Source of the DNA: Sphingomonas citricola
GTDB taxonomy: Bacteria; Pseudomonadota; Alphaproteobacteria; Sphingomonadales; Sphingomonadaceae
DNA length: 64,000 bases
Assembly (NCBI RefSeq): GCF_019429535.1
Contig: NZ_JAHXZM010000001.1
Coordinates: 620,001-684,000 of the forward strand
Direction: 5' to 3'
Shown here: in pieces, positions 24,959 to 34,039 of the stretch
How positions within the stretch are numbered: position 1 is the stretch's first letter
Layout of the letters: each line of letters opens with the position of its first letter
Translations under genes and position numbers: made by a program
Notes under the pieces: model-generated
What the model saw: only the letters and a program-made list of their open reading frames with translations
What the model was told of the DNA's origin: nothing
Databases searched by the model: none

Positions 24959-25729
24959 ATGCCCATAGCTCCGGTCAACTATCAAGCGCTTCTGACGCAG
25001 CTAGACTTTACGCCGCTGATGCAGGGCATGCAGATGCGGAGTGAACGCGAAGACGCGAAGGCTGCACGTGCAGAGCAGACAGCGCGCCGGTCGCTTGCCG
25101 AGTCCAAGTTTTCGCAGGAACAAGACGAAGACAAGCGCTGGCGCGCGGACCTTGCTGACATATCCGCTGACTTCACACCCGAGAAATTACGGGACCTTAT
25201 GTGGAAGCATCCAGATAAGCAGGAGGCGCTGAAGAGTGGGTTCGACACCTACAACAGCTACCAGCAGCGTGACGTCATCTCGGCGTCCACCAGCGTGCTT
25301 GGCGCGCTGAATAGTGGCAACACGGACTTCGCCGCCAAGGTGTTGGCCGATCGTAAAGCAGCGTTGGCAGAGGCCGGGGTTAACACGGACCAGACCGACG
25401 CTCTCTTGCGCTTGGTTAAGTCGCCTGACCCCGCAGATCGGCAACGGGCTTACGCGATGCTGGGTATGGTCATGGCTGGAGCGGTGGGACCCGAGCATGC
25501 GGCAGGTGTGATGGAGAACCTCGGCATTGGAGCAAAAGCCGAGCGGCAAGCTCGCAAGGACCAACTCGACCAAGATGAATTCGAAGAGCGGCGTCGGCAC
25601 AATAGAGCAAGTGAGGGCGTCGCAGCTGGAAACCTTGCCCTTTCGCGTCAGCGCGAAGGCCGCGTTGCTCGTGGCAGCGGCAAAGCAGCCAAGCCTGCCA
25701 AGCTCCCCTCCGGCTTCATCCTGGATTGA
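24959..25729 (+). CDS. Podovirus-like DNA ejection protein, second subunit
   Basis: A 256-residue, highly helical charged protein. The N-terminal region (MQMRSEREDAKAARAEQTARR) and the C-terminal coiled coil (DQLDQDEFEERRRHNRASEG) resemble phage ejection proteins that act between the small and the large one. It is placed precisely there: 1 bp after the first and 5 bp before the third gene. Assignment is by pattern and gene order. Confidence 0.6.
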   Translation: MPIAPVNYQALLTQLDFTPLMQGMQMRSEREDAKAARAEQTARRSLAESKFSQEQDEDKRWRADLADISADFTPEKLRDLMWKHPDKQEALKSGFDTYNSYQQRDVISASTSVLGALNSGNTDFAAKVLADRKAALAEAGVNTDQTDALLRLVKSPDPADRQRAYAMLGMVMAGAVGPEHAAGVMENLGIGAKAERQARKDQLDQDEFEERRRHNRASEGVAAGNLALSRQREGRVARGSGKAAKPAKLPSGFILD

Positions 25730-25734
25730 GCGCT

Positions 25735-28700
25735 ATGTTCGAAGACGAATACGGCACGCCTCCTTCACCTGCTCCTGAAGCGCCTGCCACCGATTCGATG
25801 GAGGGGCGCACCGCGACTAATCCGCGCACTGGCCAGAAAGTCGTTTACCGTGGTGGTAGCTGGCACGCGGTCGAAGGCACCTATGGTCTCCCGCTGCCGG
25901 AGAGTGCGGCCAAGCGCGTTGAGGATGATGTGTCCGTCTACGCAGCGCTGAAGAATGCCACGGGCGGCTTCAAGACCGACTATGCCGGCAACACCTTCAC
26001 AGGTGAGCTGGAAAACAAGCTTCAGGGCGCAACCGGGTTCGGAACAGAAGGCCAGCGTGACTGGTGGGCGAAGTTTCGCTCTGCCGATAACCAGGTACGT
26101 AATCAGCTATTCGGGTCAGCGCTGACGCCGTCTGAGAAGGAGGCTTACGAAAGCACAACCATCGATCCTTCGATGGACCCAGCTGAGGTGGTAAAGAACC
26201 TCGCCGGCCGACAGGAGATCGTTCGTAAGGCGCTTGCCCGTCGCACTGCATACCTGAAGCAGAATGGATACCGCGGCAGTTCGGTCGATGCGCTGCTCGG
26301 CGAATATGCGCCTGATCTAGTTGCGGGTGCGAAGAAGGCAGACGATCAGAAGGACGGTCAGGACCAAGGGCCAATGGCTGGTCAGGTTGACGCACAGCCC
26401 CCTGTTGCACCGAACGGCCCTGGTGGCGACATCGACATCGGCTTCGCTAACCGGAGCGCAGCGGACGCCAATAGCCGGCCAACCGGGTCGGACGACTACG
26501 TTCGGGAAGCCAACGCCGGTGTCCGTAATGGCACAATCAAGAGCAGCGAGGACTTGATCGCGCTTGCTGCCAGATACGGTTTCAGCTTCCCCGATCGCGC
26601 CAAGGTTGATGCCACCTTTGATGCTCTGAAGAAAGGTGCGCCATTCGGCGGATCGAACCCGGCTGAGTATGCGGTCGACATCTCAGCGGACCGCGGCAAG
26701 TCCGCCGTTGGCGACACCGTGAAAGCGTTTGCCCGCGGCATTCCGGCTGTTGTCGGGCTTGATGACGAGGTGAACGCTGCGGCCGACGTCGTGCTCGATG
26801 GCGCTGATTGGAAGCAGTCGCTGGCACGTGAACGAGCAATCCGCAACTACGACGAGGATAACCATTTCTGGTCGCGGCTCGGCGGCGAGGTGGTGGGTGG
26901 CTTTGGTATCGACACTGCGGTGGCCAAGGCAGCGCCAGCGCTTACCGCCCAAGCAGCAGCCAGCCTTGCAGGTCGTTCGATGCTCCGGGCCGGTGGGACG
27001 CGAGCTGAAGCCCTACGTGCGGCCAATCAGGCATATGCGCTCCGACTTGCTCAACAGGGCGCTGCTGTCGGTGCTGTTCAAGGTGGCGGTGCCAGTGACG
27101 GCGGGCTCCTTGATCGTGCTGGTGGCAGTGTCGCTGGTGCAGCCTTTGGCGGTGTCATCGGTGGTGCAACGGGAAAGCTGGCCGGCCGCTTCGGTAGCCG
27201 TTTCGAAGAGCGGTTACGTGCAGCGCGAGAAGCACGCGCCAACCCCGCCGCGGAAACCATGCGCCTTGCGCAGGAGCAGAACATATCGCTCCTGCCGCAA
27301 GACGTTGGCGGTCCTGGCATCGGCCGCATGACTCAAGGCGCTGCTCAGACGCCTTTCGGTGGACGGGTGATCAGCGAGGCGACAGATCGCCTCTACAACA
27401 GCTTCAAGCGGCGGGTGTCAGAGGTAGGCGGCGAGGCTGACACCCTGGCAGATGTAGGCGGTTCGCTGAAAGCTCGATCTGCCACTCTTGCAGAACGCGA
27501 GGGTGCTAGAGCGCGTGGAACCAGCGATGCAGTAGAGCAAGCCGTTGGCACGCCGACTGACCTGACTGGCGCTGGTCAGGTTGTGCAGCGTGGCGTTTCA
27601 CGTTTCATGGACGAGACGGCGGAGCGAGCGAACCAGCTTTACGCGCGCGTTCCCATCCCTGCCGCAGCCGAAGCCAGCCTCGCCAACACGCGTGGTGTGC
27701 TACGAGATCTCACCGCAGGGATGCGCAGTAACCCCGAGTTGGCCGGCATGTTCGATAACCCGCGTCTGCGTGGCTACATGCGCGCTCTCACACCACGTGC
27801 TGACGAGCAGACGGGTGAGGTGACGCACGCCGGCACGCTGTCATGGCAAGACCTGCAGGAGTTCCGCACCCGTGTTGGCGACATGCTCGACGATCCCCGG
27901 CTCTCCGACAAGATTGCGCCGCGTCAGCTACGCACGCTTTACAGTGCGTTAAGCGACGACATGGAAGCAACAGCCCGCGGGCAGGGCGAGAACGCGTTAC
28001 GTTCATGGCGTCGAGCCAACACTTACTACGCCGCCCGCATGAAGCGGGTGAACGACACGCTCTCGCTTGTTGTAGGCGATCGGCGCGACAAGACCGCGAA
28101 CGAGGCGATGGGCAAGCTCCAGTCCATGCTGCGCGCAGGTGCGGGCGACGATGCCGCCTCGTTTGGCAGGATCATGCGGTCGATCCCGACCGAGGATGCG
28201 CGCATCGTCCGTGCCACGATCGTCAACGACATGCGTGGTGCACGGCAGTTCGATCCGGCCGAACTGGCGAAGCGCTGGGATCAGCTATCGGAGCGCGGCA
28301 AGTCTGCGCTGCTGCCAGAGACCGGGCTACGTGCAATGATGGATGATGCAGCCGAACGCGCCGCTGCCTCGTCTCGTGATCCGCTCGGCAACCTTAGCGG
28401 CGAGCAGGCCTATCTCGCTCTTGAGCGCCTGGCTAATAATCGTGGCGACAGTGCCGAGTTCAGGCGACGCCTCGCGGCCATGTCGCCCCAGGAGGCAGGC
28501 GCCGTTCGTTCTCTCTACGTGCATCGCATGGGTCTCGCGAACGCCGGTGCTCAAAATGCGGAAGGGGACGCCTTTTCCATTTCGCGCTTTCTGACCCGCT
28601 GGAACGACATGACCCCGCAAGCTCAGCGAACCTTGTTCGGCGATACGGAAATGCGCACCGACATGACCGCGCTTGCCAAGCTGGCCGAACGCGTGAAGGC

Positions 28701-29121
28701 TTCGGAAAAGCTGCATGGTCATAGCAACACCGCGGGCGTCGACATCGCGAACAAGACTGGCATGGGCCTCGCGTCCGCTGTGGTGGCGCTGCTCACAGGA
28801 CATCCGGTGATCGCGGCAGGGCTTGCTCTGCCGCCGCTCTACCAGCGCATTAGCGCCGAAGTGTTGACCTCGAAGGCAATGCTGAACTGGCTGGCTCGTG
28901 CGCCCAAAAAGCCGAACGTCGCTGCTCAACGTGCACATGTCGAACGACTTGGCAGGATCGCTTCGGCTGAACCTGCCATCGCCAATGACGTGCTACAATT
29001 GCAGTCGCGGCTACGATCAGCCTTTTCCTCGCCGCTATCTACACAGATCGCAGCGGAAGAACGCCTCGATCGCCGGCCAGCACCAGAACAGGGCAGGAGC
29101 GCCAATCAGCCAGCCAACTAA
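25735..29121 (+). CDS. Large phage DNA-transfer/ejection protein
   Basis: A 1128-residue protein. Near the N-terminus it has TNPRTGQKVVYRGGSWHAV, a module common in phage internal virion and DNA-transfer proteins; a hydrophobic Gly/Ala segment (about residues 440-490, GAAVGAVQGGGASDGG.., VAGAAFGGVIGGATGKLAG) could cross a membrane; long helical regions follow. No lytic transglycosylase motif is seen. P22 gp16 and similar proteins form a channel for DNA entry. It has an intact frame and normal codon use, so it is not decaying. Confidence 0.65.
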   Translation: MFEDEYGTPPSPAPEAPATDSMEGRTATNPRTGQKVVYRGGSWHAVEGTYGLPLPESAAKRVEDDVSVYAALKNATGGFKTDYAGNTFTGELENKLQGATGFGTEGQRDWWAKFRSADNQVRNQLFGSALTPSEKEAYESTTIDPSMDPAEVVKNLAGRQEIVRKALARRTAYLKQNGYRGSSVDALLGEYAPDLVAGAKKADDQKDGQDQGPMAGQVDAQPPVAPNGPGGDIDIGFANRSAADANSRPTGSDDYVREANAGVRNGTIKSSEDLIALAARYGFSFPDRAKVDATFDALKKGAPFGGSNPAEYAVDISADRGKSAVGDTVKAFARGIPAVVGLDDEVNAAADVVLDGADWKQSLARERAIRNYDEDNHFWSRLGGEVVGGFGIDTAVAKAAPALTAQAAASLAGRSMLRAGGTRAEALRAANQAYALRLAQQGAAVGAVQGGGASDGGLLDRAGGSVAGAAFGGVIGGATGKLAGRFGSRFEERLRAAREARANPAAETMRLAQEQNISLLPQDVGGPGIGRMTQGAAQTPFGGRVISEATDRLYNSFKRRVSEVGGEADTLADVGGSLKARSATLAEREGARARGTSDAVEQAVGTPTDLTGAGQVVQRGVSRFMDETAERANQLYARVPIPAAAEASLANTRGVLRDLTAGMRSNPELAGMFDNPRLRGYMRALTPRADEQTGEVTHAGTLSWQDLQEFRTRVGDMLDDPRLSDKIAPRQLRTLYSALSDDMEATARGQGENALRSWRRANTYYAARMKRVNDTLSLVVGDRRDKTANEAMGKLQSMLRAGAGDDAASFGRIMRSIPTEDARIVRATIVNDMRGARQFDPAELAKRWDQLSERGKSALLPETGLRAMMDDAAERAAASSRDPLGNLSGEQAYLALERLANNRGDSAEFRRRLAAMSPQEAGAVRSLYVHRMGLANAGAQNAEGDAFSISRFLTRWNDMTPQAQRTLFGDTEMRTDMTALAKLAERVKASEKLHGHSNTAGVDIANKTGMGLASAVVALLTGHPVIAAGLALPPLYQRISAEVLTSKAMLNWLARAPKKPNVAAQRAHVERLGRIASAEPAIANDVLQLQSRLRSAFSSPLSTQIAAEERLDRRPAPEQGRSANQPAN

Positions 29122-29254
29122 CCTCATCCGCTTGCTCATCAACTGTTGATAGCACATTCGGAAACGGTAATGTAGAAGGATCGAGGCGTGCCAACACAAC
29201 GACCGCTTCGTCGGTCTTGATTGTTGCTTGAGACGCCACTCAGAAGAGGCAGCC

Positions 29255-29491
29255 ATGGTCGAATGTTTCATCGAACTCGGAGACGATGGATACGATTGGT
29301 TCGACGGTGCTGTCAGGTTCAGCGCCCTCCCGGCTGTTGGGAGTAGAGTGTCAGTGGTCGATAAGAACGCAAACCGTAGGCATATGCGCGTCCACGACGT
29401 CATCATGGGCGGTGTTGCCCTCTGGGCTGAGGTTGAATGCCCTATCCCGCAAAGCCCCCATGTTACATTGCGGGTAGAAGAAGAGCTCTGA
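29255..29491 (+). CDS. Small hypothetical protein, 78 residues
   Basis: A beta-rich small protein (VECFIELGDDGYDWFDGAVRF ... VALWAEVECPI) that could fold as a small barrel. ATG 29255 is preceded by AGAAGAGG. It stands alone after the ejection genes, with about 195 bp of gene-free sequence to the next one. Function unknown. Confidence 0.55.
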   Translation: MVECFIELGDDGYDWFDGAVRFSALPAVGSRVSVVDKNANRRHMRVHDVIMGGVALWAEVECPIPQSPHVTLRVEEEL

Positions 29492-29686
29492 GGCAGCTTT
29501 AAGCCGCATCGGCAGACGCGCATGCAGAGCGGACTTGTTCGCACGATGTCGAGCCAGCGGCCCACGTCACCAACGACGGACTGAGAACGCAAAAGTTTAC
29601 AACTTTAACTGGCCTTATTGCCTGTGCGCAGTTCGTGTGCAGATTGCGCTCGTCGATTGGGGAGTCGACGGAAACTTGGGGGGACA

Positions 29687-30457
29687 ATGCGCTTCAAACC
29701 TTGGATTGTGACTGCGGCCGCGTTTGTGCTGGCCGCGTCGCCTGTTGGAGCGCAGGAGCGCACTGCCGTCAAAAATGGTTTCGATCTGAAGGCTGCGAGC
29801 GGAAAGACCATTTTGGTCATGCGTCCGACCGTGAAGGTGGGCGCGCAGTCAACGGGCGGCATGTTCGAACCCAATGGTGACTGGACGGAGCAGTCGCGTA
29901 AAAACATCGATAGTGCGCTGGCTAAGCTTCAGACAAAACTTGGAAACAGGGTGATCGTCGCGCCAGAGGCTTATGGCGACGATGCGCGCTTGGCTGAGGA
30001 ATATGCGGCACTCTTTGCCGCTGTGTCCCGATCCGTAATCAACTATCAGTTTTTCGTGGGCAATCGGCTTCCGACAAAGAAGCGCGACAACAAGGCGAAC
30101 GTGTTCGATTGGTCTCTCGGCTCCGGTGTGTCCGCGCTTCCGGGTGCCAAGGATGCTGATTACGCGCTCTTCATCTACAACAAGGATGCTTACGGCTCAA
30201 CTGGACGCAAGCTGCTTCAAGTAGTCGCGCTGCTTGGTCCCGGCATCGGGGTGAAGTCAGGTGAACATGCTGGCTATGCAGGATTGATCGACCTGAAAAC
30301 AGGTGATGTGCTCTGGCTGAACGCGGACGGGGCGATGGGCGGAGATGTTCGCACAGCAGAAGGCGCCGATAAGCGCGTGGCGCAGCTTCTTGAGGAGTTT
30401 CCGGGCAGCTCGATTGTCGCTGCACCCGCAAGTGCCCCGGCCGAGGCAGGGAAGTGA
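29687..30457 (+). CDS. Secreted hypothetical protein, first gene of M48 cassette
   Basis: A 256-residue protein with a signal peptide cut after ASPVGA-Q (about residue 23). The mature part has TILVMRPTVKVGAQSTGG and a Rossmann-like alternation of strands and helices (VIVAPEAYGDD, DYALFIYNKDAYGS, GLIDLKTGDVLWLN); the ending resembles periplasmic lipoprotein-like proteins that sense or bind envelope components. ATG 29687 follows GGGGGGA. It overlaps the M48 gene by 4 bp, forming a three-gene unit. Confidence 0.75.
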   Translation: MRFKPWIVTAAAFVLAASPVGAQERTAVKNGFDLKAASGKTILVMRPTVKVGAQSTGGMFEPNGDWTEQSRKNIDSALAKLQTKLGNRVIVAPEAYGDDARLAEEYAALFAAVSRSVINYQFFVGNRLPTKKRDNKANVFDWSLGSGVSALPGAKDADYALFIYNKDAYGSTGRKLLQVVALLGPGIGVKSGEHAGYAGLIDLKTGDVLWLNADGAMGGDVRTAEGADKRVAQLLEEFPGSSIVAAPASAPAEAGK

Positions 30458-31662
30458 AGTTTCGTGCACTGGCGCTCTACGCCGCGCTGACTGTGGCCGG
30501 ATCGGCTGCCGCTGCCACAAAGCCAAAGGTTCAGCCTGCTCCACCGCCTGTTCCATACGCCGGCGCTTACCAACCCCAAGGTGTCGACGAGATCGGTCTT
30601 TGGCGCGAAGCGGACGAGAACGAACGTAAGCTCGCCAACTCTCCGCTACTGATCCGCGACGAGAAGCTCAACGCTTACGTCCGCCAAGCGCTGTGCAACG
30701 CTGTTGGCACCGATCGCTGCGCATCGGTCCGCATCTACCTCGTCCGCTTTCCTGTGTTCAACGCGAGCATGACGCCGAACGGCACGATGGAGGTGTTTAG
30801 TGGCTTGCTCCTGCGCGTGCGCAGTGAAGCTGAACTAGGTGCCGTCCTTGGTCACGAGTTTGGCCACTTCGAAAAGCGACACACGCTCCAGCAGTATAAG
30901 GCCGCTCGGAAGGGCACGGACCTGATGAGTTGGGCTGCGGTGCTCACATCTATGGCAGGCACTCAAGGCGCATACGGTAGCTTCGATAATCTGCAGTTGT
31001 CCGTGTTGGGCGGCTTGGCTCGTTTCGGACGCGATCAGGAGCGCGAGGCTGATCTGATTGGCCTCGGTTACCTAAACGGCAGCACCCTGCGGCCTGGTGC
31101 CGCTTCGCGCGTATGGCGCAATCTCATCTTGGAGCGTGAGGCATCCGCGAGCGAACGCGGGCTGCGTAAACCTGACTTTGATCGAGTAGCGTTCTTCGCG
31201 TCCCATCCTGCCGATGGTGAACGGGCAGATTACCTGTTTGCCCTCGCGGCACCCGATGGGGATACTCGGGACGACGGAGCAGATCGATACACCGTGGCAT
31301 TGGCCCCGTGGCTGCCAACGTTCCTAGATGATCAGATCAAGCTGAACGACTTCGGGGGGAGCGACTTCATTATAACTCGGCTGGCCGAGACAGGATGGAC
31401 AGCCCCCCTTTGGCGGGCGCGAGGCGATCTGTATCGTGGTCGAGGCAACCAGCGTGATTTGATGAATGCTGCGGATTACTACGGCAAAGCTGTGGCGCTT
31501 GATCCATCGCTTCCGGAAGCACAGCGCGGTCTTGGCCTATCGCTGTTTAAGACTGGGCGGCAAGTCGAAGGGAAAGCGGCATTGCAGCGCTATCTTTCGC
31601 TCAGGCCAGACGCTCCCGATGCCACAATGATCAGCATGCTAGTTCAGAAGGACGCCAAGTGA
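30454..31662 (+). CDS. Secreted M48 family zinc metalloprotease
   Basis: A 402-residue protein with signal peptide (cut near AAA-TKP, residue 21). The catalytic motif H134-E-F-G-H138 and the third-ligand motif E196xxxD200 are intact, so it should be an active gluzincin acting in the periplasm. A TPR-like tail (about residues 325-395, YYGKAVALDPSLPEAQRGLGLSLFKTG) is similar to BepA/YfgC-type proteases that edit outer-membrane proteins. Coupled by overlap to secreted partners on both sides. Confidence 0.88.
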   Translation: MKFRALALYAALTVAGSAAAATKPKVQPAPPPVPYAGAYQPQGVDEIGLWREADENERKLANSPLLIRDEKLNAYVRQALCNAVGTDRCASVRIYLVRFPVFNASMTPNGTMEVFSGLLLRVRSEAELGAVLGHEFGHFEKRHTLQQYKAARKGTDLMSWAAVLTSMAGTQGAYGSFDNLQLSVLGGLARFGRDQEREADLIGLGYLNGSTLRPGAASRVWRNLILEREASASERGLRKPDFDRVAFFASHPADGERADYLFALAAPDGDTRDDGADRYTVALAPWLPTFLDDQIKLNDFGGSDFIITRLAETGWTAPLWRARGDLYRGRGNQRDLMNAADYYGKAVALDPSLPEAQRGLGLSLFKTGRQVEGKAALQRYLSLRPDAPDATMISMLVQKDAK

Positions 31663-32273
31663 TGCGTGCTAACCGAATCCACGTTCTGCCGATCGCACTA
31701 GCAACAGCGATCTTGTTCACGTCAGCCGGCGCTATCGCAAATAGCTATCGGCCGAAGGCTCAGCCCGCGAAAATCGCTGACTCACCATTGACCGTTACAC
31801 CTGCACGAGACTGGAACAAGCTGAGCGTCGCGGTCGGTAAAAACACCGAAACTTGGACGCTGGATGGTGAAGAGCTGAATGACGTGACATTCTTCGCCGG
31901 TATCGAACCAGGCAAACCCCTGATTCGCGAGGTGAGCAAGAAGCGTAAACCACTTCCTAAGTTCACCAAAGAGACCCTGCTGGTCGAAGTGCCTGAACTC
32001 GTCGAGGGCACCTATCGGGCAGGCAAGGACATCGCGACCTTCAATGTAACGGGGGCGAAGCCAGACAAATTTCTAGGTCGCGAAGGCATTCGCTTCACCT
32101 TCGAATACATCGACAACGATGCTTTGCCGCGGCGGGGTGAAGGTCGGGCAGCGTTGGCGAACGGCCTTCTGTATATGGCAGTGTTCGCAGCACCCAAACT
32201 CAATTACTATGATAGGACCATCGGGGATTTTCACACGCTGAGCGATAGCGCTCAATTAAATCAGACAACCTAA
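31662..32273 (+). CDS. Secreted hypothetical protein, third gene of M48 cassette
   Basis: A 203-residue protein with a signal peptide (LPIALATAILFTSAGAIA) and a beta-rich mature part. ATG 31662 overlaps the M48 stop (TGATG); GTG 31659 is an alternative. Sequence such as LSVAVGKNTETWTLDGEELNDVTF resembles small exported proteins of sphingomonads with no known role. Co-translation with the protease suggests a substrate, inhibitor or partner. Confidence 0.72.
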   Translation: MRANRIHVLPIALATAILFTSAGAIANSYRPKAQPAKIADSPLTVTPARDWNKLSVAVGKNTETWTLDGEELNDVTFFAGIEPGKPLIREVSKKRKPLPKFTKETLLVEVPELVEGTYRAGKDIATFNVTGAKPDKFLGREGIRFTFEYIDNDALPRRGEGRAALANGLLYMAVFAAPKLNYYDRTIGDFHTLSDSAQLNQTT

Positions 32274-32339
32274 GTGATCGCGTTCAGTCAATACCGCTGC
32301 TGCTGAAATAAGCGCGTCATAAGTCAGTCGCCATGTGGC

Positions 32340-32735
32340 TCAGTGCAGTGACCGCATCATGACTTCGCGCATGCGCCGCCGTGCGGGCGTATCTGTCATT
32401 CCGGCAAGAGCGACGAGAAATAGCCCGCACTCGTCGCCAAGCGCGCTCTCCCCGGCCTTGATCATCGACCATGCGCCAAACCGGGGAGCTTGGATTGGCC
32501 GTGTCTCGACCATCTCCACGTCTGTGTGCCGGTGATCCGCCAGGATGCGCGGCATGGTGATCATCACTGCCGCCTCCTCGCCTTCCAGCGCCTGCACGAA
32601 AGTATGATCATCCGACCACAACATGCCGGCGATGGTCGCGCTCCTGTTCCGGCCCGCTGCTGCCTGCACAATGCTCGTTAGGGTGCCCTGCTGCCCACCG
32701 ATCAGGGATCGGCTTACGTAGATGACGCGATACAT
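32340..32735 (-). CDS. BLUF-domain blue-light sensor
   Basis: A 131-residue protein that is essentially one BLUF domain. The flavin-photochemistry residues are in place: Y6 (VIYVSRS), N30, Q48 (HTFVQALEGE), and W89/M91 (FGAWSM). It would bind FAD and respond to blue light. There is no output domain, so it must signal through a partner, as short BLUF proteins such as PixD do. A separate gene in its own orientation between cargo cassettes. Confidence 0.92.
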   Translation of the reverse strand: MYRVIYVSRSLIGGQQGTLTSIVQAAAGRNRSATIAGMLWSDDHTFVQALEGEEAAVMITMPRILADHRHTDVEMVETRPIQAPRFGAWSMIKAGESALGDECGLFLVALAGMTDTPARRRMREVMMRSLH

Positions 32736-32781
32736 TACCAGTCAGCCTGGGTCCGGGCATGTGGCGTGATGAGGCGTGGAC

Positions 32782-33291
32782 CTACACGCCGTATCGCTTA
32801 TTTCCACCGCTCGTGATGCAGTAACGACCGCCCCGCGGGCCTATGCATACGTTCCCTCCCGAGCAAGGGCAGGAGCCGCCGCCGTAGGAGAAGGAGCCTC
32901 GCGAACGCCGAGACGTGAAAGGCCGGCGATACTTACGCGGCGTCGAATAACCAAAGGCATACGAGCGTGGACGGCTGCGGATTGCTCGTGACGACGAACG
33001 AGCGCGCGTCGCGCTGTAGGTTGGCATGCGGAAGTTCGATGAGGTTGCGGAGTCATCTACTAGATAGCGGCTAAGCACCCAGCAGCCTGCCTTCACGCGA
33101 TCCACGAGCGACCACTTACTGAGGCGAGACATGACGGCGACCGACGTTCCCGTGGGAATGCGGGAGACCAGTCGCCCGGATGCTTCGGGCGCTGAGCGAC
33201 AATTAACATTGACTGTCGTGACCGCAGCCGATGCAGGACCAGCACTTACGATCGCCACGAATAGCAGACCAAGCATGTATAACGGCCGCAT
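32782..33291 (-). CDS. Secreted SH3-domain protein with C-terminal GPRGGRY module
   Basis: A 169-residue protein with a signal peptide (..AGPASA-AV), a bacterial SH3-like domain (NVNCRSAPEASGRLVSRIPTG ... SKWSLVDRVKAGCWVLSRYL) and an Arg/Ser/Tyr-rich linker. The Cys-containing C-terminus has GPRGGRYC, a short module seen at the ends of phage and bacterial nucleases and secreted proteins (the PBCV-specific basic adaptor type). It may bind cell wall or nucleic acid outside the cytoplasm. Confidence 0.78.
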   Translation of the reverse strand: MRPLYMLGLLFVAIVSAGPASAAVTTVNVNCRSAPEASGRLVSRIPTGTSVAVMSRLSKWSLVDRVKAGCWVLSRYLVDDSATSSNFRMPTYSATRARSSSRAIRSRPRSYAFGYSTPRKYRRPFTSRRSRGSFSYGGGSCPCSGGNVCIGPRGGRYCITSGGNKRYGV

Positions 33292-33436
33292 CGCGCGCCT
33301 CCCATCCTAGCGCGCAAATGACGCCTCTCTAGGAGGGAAGTTACCTCAGGCATTGAAGGAGTCGAGCGCGCGTATTTACACTTGGCTTATCGGTGGAAGC
33401 GAAGGGTATGATCTAAATCACACCCCTGATTGAATG

Positions 33437-33704
33437 TCAGTAACGGTAGCGACGGCCGTAGTAGCCACGTGGTCCACGGTAGTTCCGATACCCACGATAG
33501 CCGCGATAACCCCTGTATCCACGATAGCCTCGGAAGCCACGCCGCGGCGCGTAGTATCGTTCGCAGTTGAAGCCACGATTGCGGGAGTAGCCCCGATCAT
33601 AGCGGTAGGACTGGGCTGACGCTTCCACTGGCGCGACGCTGGCGCCAAATCCGGTTAGCACCAATCGCTAAGGCAGCGAAGATGCCCATCAATTTGTTAC
33701 GCAT
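33437..33704 (-). pseudogene. Exported RGY-repeat protein with a frameshift in its signal peptide
   Basis: From the ATG at 33704 (AGGAG 8 bases before it) the frame reads MRNKLMGIFAALAIG; from there the sequence that continues a good signal peptide (LTGFGASVAPVEASA-Q) is in another frame, which runs to the stop at 33437. Removing one base near 33668 joins the two parts. The mature part is a repeat of R-G-Y units and ends YGRRYRY. Either a real one-base insertion or a sequencing error; the downstream frame is otherwise intact. Confidence 0.65.
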
Positions 33705-33793
33705 ACACATATCTCCTGGCGCCTCGCGCGCTCGTGATCGAAAACAGCCAGCCGAACCCCGTCGTTCCTGCGGCGAGCGGCTGGCGGATTCGA

Positions 33794-33985
33794 TCACTTG
33801 ACTGGCGTAGCTCCCGGCGTGCCGCACTTCGCGAACTTGCCCTTGGCGTCCTTGCAGCGGGTCGCCTTCGCTGGTGCCTTCTCGGCGCACTTGATGAACT
33901 TGCCTTTCGCATCGCGGCATGGTGCGGCAAGGGCAGGTGCGGTGAGCAGGGCGGATGCGGTGAGCGCGGCAAGCAGCAGCTTCAT
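33794..33985 (-). CDS. Small secreted Cys/Lys-rich protein with duplicated motif
   Basis: A 63-residue protein. The signal peptide MKLLLAALTASALLTAPALA is followed by two near-identical units, CRDAKGKFIKC and CKDAKGKFAKC, separated by a Lys/Ala linker. The ATG at 33985 follows GGAGAGA; an ATG further upstream is less likely. The paired cysteines could form two disulfide loops. Proteins like this are frequent near phage cargo in sphingomonads, without a known role. Confidence 0.72.
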   Translation of the reverse strand: MKLLLAALTASALLTAPALAAPCRDAKGKFIKCAEKAPAKATRCKDAKGKFAKCGTPGATPVK

Positions 33986-34039
33986 GTCTCTCTCCATCAT
34001 ACAGCGACAATCCGAGTCGCTGCGTGCAAGGTGCCACGC

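Noticed and set aside
29039-29239. A 66-codon minus-strand frame at the end of the large ejection gene
   Set aside because: It starts with GTG, has no clear ribosome site and overlaps an intact gene; evidence too weak.
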